From assembly GCF_900496995.4 (NCBI RefSeq), contig NC_044008.1:1526453-1590452 (forward strand): a stretch of DNA of 64,000 bases. The letters are read 5' to 3'. This stretch comes from Aquila chrysaetos chrysaetos. Its lineage: Eukaryota; Chordata; Aves; Accipitriformes; Accipitridae. Below, in pieces: positions 49,777 through 59,259 of the stretch. Numbering within the stretch: position 1 is the stretch's first letter; every line of letters starts with the position of its first letter. Position numbers and translations under genes: made by a program. The notes below the pieces were generated by a model. It saw only the letters and a list, made by a program, of their open reading frames with translations, did no database searches and was not told the origin of the DNA.

Positions 49777-50608
49777 TGCAGTCCGTGCCTCCCCCCCCCC
49801 CCTCCGTTAGCCCTTCAGCCGGTGGGTTGATGGTGGGGTACCCCCCCCCCAACCCCCAGCGCAGGGTGGGGGGGAGGCTCCTAAAACAGGAGAACACCCC
49901 CCCCCCTCCCGCCTCAATCCTTCCTTTCCCTTAATGGGGATGGGAGGCGGCTCCCGCCCATCCCCGCGGCCTCGGGGCGGGCGGCTCTCCCGGAGAAAGG
50001 CTTGAGCTTCTCACCGGCGGTTTCTTCCTCCCTTCTTTTTTTTTTTTTTTTTTTTTTTTTTTTGTTTTTTTTGTGGGGTTTTTTGGGGGGGTGTGTGATT
50101 TTTATAGCCGGTGTCCGACCCGCCCCGGAGCTACCGTCGGGGCCGTTCACCGGCTGTCGGACACCGGACACCGGGCGGGCGGCGACAGCAGCGGGACCGC
50201 GCACCTGATCCGGTTTCCCGCTCCTTAACCCCCCCCCAAACACACACCTCGGGGTGGGGGGGGGGGGAAGGAAAAACGATCCTGACACCCCCCCACCGGA
50301 CCGCAACCCGAGAGGCACCGCCGAGCCCGCAGCTGCCGCCGCCCGCCCCGAGGGGACGGGGATGGGCTCCGGCGGTTGGGGTTTGGGGGGGGATTGGGGG
50401 GGGGGGGGCATGGGTCCCCGGTTGTCGTTGGGGTGATGGAAGGGTGTCCCGTCCCCGTCCCCCCCAGCCCCGGCTCTTGCCCCAGCCCTGGAGCCACGAG
50501 GATGGCCCGCACTGATGCACCCCCCCCCCAAAATTACCCTCCTCCCCAAATTACACCCCCCCGCAATCACACACAAACACCCCCAAGGCACACCCACGCA
50601 GGTGCAAA

Positions 50609-50636
50609 CCATATATAAAAATATATAGGTCTATAT
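50609..50636. promoter_or_regulatory. AT-rich near-palindrome, TATA-like
   Basis: ccatatataaaaatatatagg stands alone in sequence that is otherwise GC-rich, followed by ctatatgg. The canonical TATA orientation (TATATAAAAA) is on the plus strand; the minus strand reads TATATATTTTTATATATGG. It lies 5.1 kb upstream of pre-miR-183. It could be a core-promoter element, an SRF/MEF2-like site or chance. Confidence 0.3.
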
Positions 50637-51084
50637 GGGGGGTGTCACTGCAGCCCCCCCCCGCCCCGAAAGTGCGTGTGCAGCACTGGGCTCCAGTGCC
50701 ACAAACCAGCCCGACCAGTTTGGGGCCAGGTTGCCCGCTGGGACCGGGATCGGGTTGCCGCAGGCCGCCGGGATGGAAGATGGGAGAAGCCGGCCGGTGC
50801 CTCCCGGATATTTTTTTTTGGGGGTGGGGGGGGTCAAACCCCCTGGGAAGAGGCGTCTTGGGGCTGTGAAGCACATGGGGGGGTCGGTGGGGAACAGCCC
50901 CCCAAGAGAGATGGGGGGAAGTGGGGAGGGAGGGATGGGGGGAGGAGGAGAGGGCTGGTATGGGGGTAAGGGTGCTGGATTTTGGGGTGACCATCCAGGA
51001 TGGGGCTGAGCTCACCCCCCACGCTGGGGACGGGGATGTGTTTGGGATGCTGGTGTCTGTGGCACCCTGGGGTGGTGCTGGAGA
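50637..51084. other. GC-rich intergenic sequence
   Basis: This is unique-looking GC-rich sequence with G runs between the AT palindrome and the next minisatellite. No gene or element was recognised. Confidence 0.8.
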
Positions 51085-51750
51085 AAGGAGGGACCTTGGG
51101 TGGTCCTCCGGGATGGTTCCCAAACCATGAGATGGTCCCCAAGCGGGGACATACTCTGGAGGGTGTCCGAGAGCCTGGGGTGGTCCCCAAGCACGGAGGC
51201 ACCCCAGGTGGTTCCAAAGACCTGGGATGGTCCCCGAAAGCCCAGGGTGGTCCCCAAGACCCCAGGACGGTTGCCAAGCAAAGAGGCATCCTGGATGGTC
51301 CCCGGACCCTGGGATGGTCCCAAAGATCCCAGGATGGTTCTCAAGCAGGCAGGCACCCCAGATGGTCCCCAAGAGCCCAGGGTGGTCCCTGAGACCCTGG
51401 GATGGTCCCCAAGCAGGCAGGCACCCCAGATGGTCCACATGACCAGAGATGGTCCCTGAGATCCTGGGCTGGTACCCAAGCAGGGAGGCATCTTAGATGG
51501 TCCCCGTGCCCAGGGATGGTTGCCCAGAGTCCAGGATTGTTCCCAAGCAGGGAGGCACCTTGGATGGTCCCCAGAAGCCAGGAGGATCCCCAAGACCCCA
51601 GGACGGTCACCAAAGAGGGAGGCACCCTGGATGGTCCCCAACACCTCAGGATGGTCCCCAAGCAAGGAGGAACTTGGGATGGTCCCCATGCCCAGGGATG
51701 GTCCCCGAGACCCCAGGATGATCCTCAAGCTGGGAGGCACCTTGATGGCC
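51085..51750 (+). repeat. Minisatellite with 22-bp subunits in a 67-69-bp higher-order unit
   Basis: The core is GGATGGTCCCCAAG with variable fill. Every third subunit carries aagcagggaggcacc, recurring at about 51,275, 51,342, 51,411, 51,478, 51,545 and 51,612, which sets the 67-69-bp period. It produces spurious frames of up to about 295 codons on the minus strand. It ends directly beside the AT-rich islet at 51.8 kb. Confidence 0.93.
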
Positions 51751-51789
51751 TGCATGGTGCCCACCCAAGAGAAGCGTGGGGCCCCTCGG

Positions 51790-52165
51790 CGCCAGGCTCA
51801 TCCCATTCTCCAGCACCATCAATATTTCGGCTCCACAAAGGTACGGCCGAAATTTCGTTGAGGCCTCGGCCCGCGTAAACCGAGCAGAGCAAATGGCCCT
51901 GTTTAAAAATTTAGATTGTCTTCTTTTGTTCCTCAACGGAATATTTAATGGAGACGGACCTGGAAGAGCCTCTGGAAAGGTGGAGGGGGTCGGGCAAAGC
52001 CGCCCTGCTGGCGCTGAGACCCGGCGGCACTCGGTGCGGGGGCTCGGCCGGGGCTGGGTTTCTTTCCACGGCTCTTTGCCGGGCTCAGATGGGGATGGAA
52101 ACGATAATGCAATATTGATGTGGAGGGATGAGGGAGCGCAACTGAAGTACATTAGCCGGGGAGCC
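51790..52165. promoter_or_regulatory. Candidate conserved regulatory element
   Basis: This normal-complexity, locally AT-rich sequence is set between GC-rich repeats. It includes caccatcaatatttcggc, ctgtttaaaaatttagattg, acggaatatttaatggag and ataatgcaatattgatgtgg. Base composition differs sharply from both flanks and no coding potential is apparent, as expected of a constrained enhancer. Conservation itself cannot be seen from one sequence. Confidence 0.35.
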
Positions 52166-52175
52166 CTCCCCGGCA

Positions 52176-53390
52176 CGTTTTTATGGCCCCAGCGAGGCTG
52201 GTGCTGGCAAAATCCCTCCTGCCCCAAGATCCCAGCTTAAAAATGGGGTTGAAGCCCAAGGATGGGGAGGTGGTCGGCATCGCTCATCCCGCTGGGTGTC
52301 ACCCCGAGGTGGGATGCACAGGGATGAGCATCCCACCCCGGTGGGATCTTGGACCACCCCGGCTTTGTAGGGGATCTTGTTCTGGGGTGGGCGAGGGGTG
52401 AAGCTGCCAGGTTTGGCATCACCGCGCTCAGCTGGGGAGAGGAAAACTGGGGGTGAAGGAGAGGAGTTTAGCAAAAAGAGCTAAAAATTGGGAAGGGGCA
52501 AGGGAGGGGGGAAGACCTCCTGACTGCAAAGGGGTCAGAATCACCGGTTATGGGGAAAAACAGAGACATTTGTCGGCAAACATGCACCGAGCTGTGAACG
52601 TCCTCTGCAGGACCACTCCTGGTCACCTGGGATGTGCCAGGGGTGCCGGGGTCCTTCTTGGGCAAGGCCCATTTGGCAGCATGGCCACAGCCCCAGTCCC
52701 ACCGTGCTCGCGCTCCAGCCGGGCGCGTGTTTACCAGGCCCTGACCAGCTGCGTTGGACGGGCATGTCCAGCACCGGCCTGAGCCAGGGTTCCAGGCCCA
52801 GATGAAGCGAAGAGGGAGCGAGATCCTTCCCCAAACCCGGCTTTGTCCCTCCTGCCCTCCCCGAGGGGCTCAGGTGGCTCGGGGGGGGCCCCAGCCCCGC
52901 TGCGGGGGGTCGGGCACAGCCGTCTCCCGCCGGAGCATCATGCATTAGTAATGGCCACCGATCCGCCGGCGCTGACGGCATTTCTTCCAGCCGGGAGGAA
53001 TAATTCGGGCCGTAACCGGAGCCGGCTCGGGGCAGGCGGAGCAGGCTCAGGTGTCCCCCGTGGCCCTCGGGGTCACCGTAAGTGGCCCGTCTCGGTGCCC
53101 GCTTGGGGCTCAGAGGTGCACGTGTCCCCCCCCCGGGGTTGTTAGCCTGGGTCAGGCTGCAGCACTGGCATCCCTTGGGGTCGCACCCGGATGGCTGCCG
53201 GCGTAGTCCCCAAGGTCCTTTGGGTCCCCAAGGGGGACAGGGAGGGGGGTCCCGCAGCGGAAGGTCCCAGCACCCAGCACGGGGACGAAGCCGGGAGGGG
53301 AGGGAACGCCCCGCTCACCCCATAAGCAGCCCCGGGGATGAGAGTCCTGAGCGCCCGCCAGCGCTGGATTGTCCCCCTGCGTCACAGGGG
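52176..53390. other. Intergenic sequence with a small AT-rich islet
   Basis: This is GC-rich single-copy-looking sequence without a supported gene. An islet at 52,930-53,010 (catcatgcattagtaatggc and ggaggaataattcgggcc) stands out as a possible regulatory element. Confidence 0.7.
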
Positions 53391-53394
53391 CTGC

Positions 53395-53872
53395 GTGTCC
53401 ATGGGGATGGCACCCAGAGCTCCAGAGGGATGGCACCCAAGGCCCGGTGGGGATGGCAAGCAGATCCCGATGGGGATGGCACCCAGATCCCGATGGGGAT
53501 GGCACCCAGAGCCCGATGGGGATAGCACCCAGACCTCCATGGGAATGGCACCCCGAGCCCCTTGGGGATGGCACCCAAAGCCCTGTGGAGATGGCACAGA
53601 GCCCCTCGGGGATGGCACCGAGTCCCACGGGGAAGGCACCCAGCGCTCCATGGGGATGACACCCAGAGTGAGTCCCACGGGAATGTCACCCAGAGCCCGG
53701 TGGAGATGGTACCCAGAGCCCTTTGGGGATGGCGCCCGAGACCCTATGGTGGTAGCAACCGGAGTTCCATGTGGATGGCACCCAGAGCCCCACGGGGATG
53801 TCACTCAAAGCCCCACGGGGATGTCACTCAGAGCCCTGCGAGATGGCACCCAGAGCCCCGGGGGGGGGGGCC
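53395..53872 (+). repeat. Minisatellite, 24-bp unit, about 20 copies
   Basis: The consensus is near gatggcacccagagcccgat plus gggg, repeated with point changes; adjacent copies at 53,461-53,520 show the 24-bp period exactly. Because the period is a multiple of three it opens long spurious frames on both strands. Confidence 0.95.
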
Positions 53873-55369
53873 ATAGGCTGAGGGTTTGCCCTTTGATGCC
53901 CTTCAGCACCAACACAGACCGGGCAGCATGAGGCCTCTGGGTGCTCCCGGGAGCACCAAGCAGCACCCGCCACCAGCTATGGGTCCCCCATGTCACCCCA
54001 GCATTGAGGTTCCCCCCCCCCCCCCCAAAAGCAGCACCCACCTCCCGGGGGGCCCCGTGGGAGCTGGGGCCAGGCCAAGCCGATCCCGAAATCCCGAAGG
54101 AGGATGGATGGACAGCGGGTGGCACTTGGCACCCAGGGGACAGTGGGGGACAGAGCAGCGATGGGACCACAGCCAGGGGACATGGAGAGCACCCAGCACC
54201 GGGCCCAGCTCTACCCTGTACTGGGCAGAGTGGGGGGCTACTGGGGGGGGCTACTGGGGCTACTGGTGTGGCACGGGGGCCACCTGCTGGGCAGAGGGGA
54301 CAGTGCCACCCCCAGCTGACCCTAAAAGCTCCCCTAAAGGGAGGGGGGGTGTGACACAGCAGGGGTGTCCCCCCCCTTCCCTGATCCCTCCCCAGGGCAA
54401 GGGGCAGAGCCCAGAGGACTGGTGGTCCCAGGAGGTGGCAATGGGACTGGGTGTCCCCCCCACCGGCCCCCAGCATCACCCGAAGGTGCCCTGGGCTGCC
54501 AGGCTGGGTGCTGGCAGCAGGTGGCACTGGTATGACACGGACCCGCCACCCTGTCCCCAAACTGGGTCTTAGGGGTGACAAACAGCCCTGGCTGGAGCAA
54601 GGGAATGGTGTGGGGAGGAGGAGGAGGATGGAGAGGAAGGTCTCGCTCAGCTCCAGCAAATCTGGAGTTAGCGAGTTAGACCAGGATGAGGACAAGCCAT
54701 ATGGCAGGCTGCTGTCTCCTTCCCTGTCCCATCCACAGCCCCAAAATGCCAGCTGGGGGGTCCCTGAACTGCTCCCGGTCACACCCCCCGTATACATTAC
54801 CCTGATCCCCATGTCACATCAAGCCAAAATTACCCGTGATTATACAGAAAACAGCCACCTCTGCCATAATTACCGGTCCAGGACACCAAACACAGCTCCC
54901 ACGACGGCTGCGGCATCTCAGGCAGCGTTACCTGTAACGACTTGTCCTGCTGCGAGAAGAGACCTTGAAAGAAATTTACCCTACGAGGCTGTGCGGGTGG
55001 AGGGATGGGGAGGGACAGATGCCCCGTGGCTGCGCTGATCCCTCATTTCCAACCCAAGACCCTAAAAATCAGCTTCGGTGCTGTGGCTGCGGTCACCGGG
55101 CATGGAAGGACATCATCACCCAGCCGCTTGCAAATAGCTGGGGAAGGAGCTGGCTATCCCGAGCGCTACCATCAGCGCGTTGGGTACGTGCAACAACCAC
55201 TGCTGCCACCTCCTGCAGTTCACCTCCAGGCAGAAGATGCCCTGGAACGGTTTTGATCTGGCGTAGATGGGCCACGGGTGAAGTCGTGGTGGGACGCAGA
55301 GTCAATGGCGCAAAGTCCAGGGTCTTTCCTGCAAGACCAAGCTCTCGGAGATCAAGCACTAGCCAAGCT
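53873..55369. other. Intergenic sequence downstream of UBE2H
   Basis: This is GC-rich, with no supported gene. The stretch 54,805-54,985 is of normal complexity and AT-richer (aagccaaaattacccgtgat, gccataattaccggtcc, gcgttacctgtaacgac), and is another candidate regulatory element. The 335-codon minus-strand frame across 53,805-54,812 partly overlaps the minisatellite and has no family resemblance. Confidence 0.7.
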
Positions 55370-55386
55370 TCAAGGTATATACATAT

Positions 55387-55392
55387 TTTATT
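55387..55392 (-). terminator. UBE2H: Distal UBE2H poly(A) signal
   Basis: The minus strand reads taaaataaaatatgtatata, with AATAAA followed by a TG/TA-rich stretch. Cleavage is expected near 55,365-55,375. Confidence 0.7.
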
Positions 55393-58300
55393 TTAAAAAA
55401 AGTTTACAGTTCTTTAATTATACACAACTATTGGAGAGGTTATACTCTTAGAGAGGAGGCATTTATGTCAGGGTGGCTGATGTGCCCACTACATCAACAA
55501 AGCAAGAAAAAGAGGAAAAAAAAAATAATAAAGAGCCGACTCAAACAACGGGCAAGACACCCCTGATCTCTTCAAGTATCACACGACAGGTACCACACAC
55601 AGGCAGTAAAATCATGGCCATTTCTCATGCTGCAAACACCCCTGCTAAAGTGCCAGCAGAACTTGGATGAGAAAAAAAAAAAGCAAAAAGAAAAAATTGT
55701 CAAACACCTCCCAGCCTTCCCGATGGTCTGCGAGGAGGGTCCCTGCTGATGGACAACACCCGCCAGGCGGGGATGGGAAGGGGAGCCCCGTCTCTCCGGC
55801 ACGTGTTAAGGGATGGGTAGACACGTAAAGAAGAAAGAGGTGGCTTGGGGTTCAACCATGGACATGGTGGAGGCAGGAGGACAAGCCCGTGCCATACCGG
55901 GCTGATGGCAAAGCTCTGCTCCAGCCTGTCCCCGCGCTGGCACGCTTCTGCATCCGCCAAACCGACCTGTGGGTCAGGAAAAACTCGGCACAGAGGGTCA
56001 CCGACCGGCCCCGAGTGTCACCATCGAGGGACACGGCAACTCAGTTTTTCACGTCACGCAAAAACCTCGACGGCAAAAGGAGAGGTTACAGGAATAGAAG
56101 CCAAAGGTTGTTTCCAAAACAGCGCCAAGGGGCTGTGGCAAATTTTGGTAGCGGGGAAATCAACCCGGGGTCCATCACGGGCTGGCTGAGAAAGTCCCAT
56201 CACACTGACAGAGCACAAGGTGACAACAGCACTGTTTTTTTTGAAGAAGAAAAAAACGCCCTCAAGATGACCAAAATAAGAGCTATCTTGCTTCAATATG
56301 GCTCCACCTTTTCTTCCAGACTATGTAGGTGTAGTTTTATTTACAAACTGTTTGTGGGGGGGTAAGTTTCTTTTGGGAGAAGGAGGAAGATTTGGAAAAA
56401 AAAAAGAAGTGAAAAATGATAGAGGGGAAGAAGCAGAGGGGTGCAAGGTGGGCAGGAGCAGGCATTCCCGGCCCGCAGAGCGGATCCCAGCCCACCTCAT
56501 CCCCTGGAAGCATCTTACATCCAGGACAGACATTTTTACAAGCAGCATTTTGGCAGCCGGGTTCTCCTCCGCCGCCGGGCACAGGGCAAGCCCCTGTGCC
56601 GGGGCGGTGAGTTTCACCACAGCTCAGGAGCGTTGGGAAGAGCCGGGGACACGCGTTTTCACGGCTCTAGACCCCTCGAGCCGTCAGCCCGCACAGCTTG
56701 GACAAGCCCGGCGAGTCCCGCTGCGTCCTCGTACCCGGGTCAGGAGCTGGCCCTGGCAAACTGCGGCTTTACCGGTAATTTTTTGGGGGAAGCCCTGTTT
56801 AGCGGAATATGCGTTTCACAAAACGAGGGGGGAACGTGTGAGCGGTTTGATGCACTAAATCCGAGTGAGGGGATGGAGTGACGGGGAGAAAAACCTGCAA
56901 AGGAAGGGGGATGAGGTAATTAGAACACTATTTTTATACAATATTGAAAAAATACAAATTTTTATTGTGATTTTTTTGTCGTTTTTGTGTTTTTTTTTTT
57001 TTACCTTTTAAACTGATATCACCACCCAGCACTTACTCTACTCCTAAGTAGCACCTACAGTAAAGGTTATAGCACAAGCAAACTGCTAGGTCAGCAGGTA
57101 AGCAAGTTAAACAGTGCCAGCAAAACGTGGCCCCTCCCTCCCCAAAGTAATGAGAAAAACAGCGTGCTAGATAAGAGTTAAGTACACCATTACATGTTAA
57201 ATAGTTAATATTACCCTTCCGACAAGCCACAAATGCTAGATAGAGAACTTCAGCACAGTCACTAGCCACAGCCCTAACATTACTGCTTTAAAATAAAAAG
57301 GGAAAAAGGAGAGGGAAAAACCTTTGCTTCATGCCCGTAATTAACATAAAGGAAATTCTTTGTATATTTTTATTAAGGAAAATCATGCTAAAGCAAAATG
57401 GTACTTTACGAGGTTTGTTCTTTGTTTTCCAAAAGAAAAAAAAAAATTGATTGTGCTTTATGAATTAGAAATAGGATTGTAACCTTCCAACCCCAATGAC
57501 TCAAAACTTGGTGGCATTTCTAAAGAAAAAAAGAAAACAAACAATTCTGGGAAAATGACAAATGTACCAGTCTGACATTCAAAACTCTGCTCGAGAGTTG
57601 CTCAGGGTGGGTTGATTTTTCCATGCACTGTCCTGTAGGTTGCACCACAAATTAAGACATCCTGTCCAAACCCCTCCAAACCCCAAAAGAATACAGCAGG
57701 TAACATTCAGCCTTAAAAATCCATCTTAGTTTGAATCTCCAATGCACAATTATCCAAATTCAAGTATACCGGCATCCCAGGTAGACATTTACTGTATTAG
57801 ATTTCATAGCTTTAAAACAAACAAACAAAAATCTCGGCTTGCTGAAAGACACCAGGAGAAATCAAACATTTCAATTCAGAAGCATCCTGGAAAAAAAAAC
57901 AACAAAACAACCCAAAACAAAACAGAGCAGATTCACTTGCTTCCTCAGTTGGTGCTTTTAGGCTTTTTTATTCATCTCAAATTTTTCTAGATCATATTCT
58001 TTGTTAACTTTTAAGAAATTTTAATCCTGTTGTACACACACAAGCAGATGGCTACCAAGCTGGTGCAGAAGGGGGAGGAAAAAAGGAAAATAAAATCAGT
58101 GCCGATGGATTCGTGGACTACAGCCAATGGGCCAATCTTCGTGGATCTGAAGCTCTCGGCAAGGCTAATCCATCTGGTCAGAGGACCCTCTTAGGAGATG
58201 GAGAGTGTTTGTGAGGTGTTTAACCATACTTCAAGCAAGAGAAAAAAAAAAGCAAACTTGAAGCCATTAAAGGGCAGCAGTTTCAAAACTATGACAAAGT

Positions 58301-58679
58301 AAGAGTTTGACTTCACATGTGCTCCAGCTAAATCAAAGCACTGTTCAGAGAGCATCGTTTGTGGTTTGTGTTTTTTTTTTTCCTCCCGAAAAGGGAACAG
58401 CTCGTAATCCAGACCAAGAAAGTGAGTAACATCCAGATGAAGGCTTTCAAAAGTCCCAAAAGCAAATAGACCAGTGGTTGTCAGTCCCTACAGTTCAGAA
58501 GGGCAGGCAGGAGTCCACATATAAAAACGGACTTAAAATCCAAGTCAAAATTTTTAAGCTTCAATGCTCTGAATAGCTCCATGCATTTGTATTGTTTGTT
58601 TTTCTTTCCTTTTTTTTTTTTTTTTTTAATGTGACTCCACATAAAATACGATCAGCAAGGTTGACCTGAAGGAGCACCT

Positions 58680-58685
58680 TTTATT
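58680..58685 (-). terminator. UBE2H: Possible proximal UBE2H poly(A) signal
   Basis: The minus strand reads gtggaataaaaggtgctcc. Use of it would give a 3' UTR of about 0.45 kb. Support is the hexamer alone. Confidence 0.3.
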
Positions 58686-59134
58686 CCACTGTCTGATCTA
58701 CACAGTTAGTATATCATCCCCCAGATTTTATACTTTGAGAAAACGCTGTTCCATGTTAGCATCCAAGGTGGTGTCTTTGGAAACATCAATAAGAAAGCAA
58801 ACATCATTTTGCTAACTCCCTACCTACCAGGGCAGCTGTTTTAGCTGACAGTTCAGTAGCACACAAGTTGACTTGGCCAAATGGAATTTGAATGCATGCA
58901 TTCGGGCTGCATATTGCTACCAAAATGGAATGTGGGAATATGCTATGCACCTCGGGTTCGAGAAATGACCAAGAAAATCAAGATCTAAAGGGTGATATAT
59001 ATATATCAATGCTATTATTCATAAAAACCTTGTTTAGTAATAAAAAAAATTGCTTTGTTTAAATATGAATATTATAGTCTGCTTCTCATGGTTAGGAAAT
59101 TAGAGTCTCTCTGAAAAGCAGGTTGCCTCTTCTA

Positions 59135-59259
59135 CTACAACTCCATATCCTGAGCCTCATCTTCCGAGAAGTCAGACATGGAGCTCTCAGACGAGCTGTC
59201 CCCGGTGCCTTCTTCCTGTTCTTTTAGTGCTTCTTCTGTTGCATATTTCTGAATGTATT
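59135..59259 (-). CDS. UBE2H: UBE2H terminal coding exon (residues about 143-183, stop TAG)
   Basis: Read on the minus strand, the exon starts after the acceptor gtcacatacag. It completes a split Glu codon, then encodes [20 protein letters not shown] and [20 protein letters not shown] followed by TAG (59,135-59,137). This is the end of the last helix of the UBC fold plus the acidic serine-rich tail of UBE2H, the E2 ubiquitin-conjugating enzyme orthologous to yeast Ubc8. UBE2H passes ubiquitin to the CTLH/GID E3 complex and can act on histones in vitro; it is prominent in erythroid maturation. The catalytic Cys lies in earlier exons outside the window. The tail looks identical to the mammalian one. 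Confidence 0.98.

Larger units (their letters stand above)
46720..50600. promoter_or_regulatory. CpG-rich domain, probable promoter region of the miR-183 cluster
   Basis: CpG dinucleotides are dense over most of this 3.9 kb (for example 47,280-47,450, 49,180-49,720 and 49,960-50,360). It lies 1.2-5.1 kb upstream of pre-miR-183. In mammals the cluster's transcription start lies in a CpG island roughly 5 kb upstream, so the position fits. G-run and C-run density is very high. It includes the purine-rich minisatellite at 48.06-48.48 kb. No exact start site can be fixed and the domain boundaries are approximate. Confidence 0.45.
55370..59134 (-). other. UBE2H: UBE2H 3' UTR
   Basis: It runs about 3.76 kb from the UBE2H stop to the distal AATAAA at 55,387-55,392. 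The sequence is AT-rich over 56.9-59.1 kb, in contrast to the GC-rich flank below 55.3 kb, which supports the boundary. Several internal AATAAA hexamers on the minus strand (58,680-58,685, 56,961-56,966 and 56,336-56,341) could give shorter mRNAs. One 7mer-A1 match shared by miR-96 and miR-182 lies at 56,549-56,555. Open frames inside it have no recognisable product. Confidence 0.8.

Noticed and set aside
50551..51764. Minus-strand ORFs of 295 and 250 codons
   Set aside because: They are built from the 22/67-bp minisatellite, with repetitive GxWGPS-like residues and no family resemblance.
53338..54812. ORFs of 197-335 codons on both strands
   Set aside because: The 24-bp array has an in-frame period and opens frames; the rest is stop-poor GC-rich sequence.
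58945..58975. tRNA B-box-like ggttcgaga
   Set aside because: No A box, acceptor stem or anticodon arm can be formed around it; chance match in the UBE2H 3' UTR.
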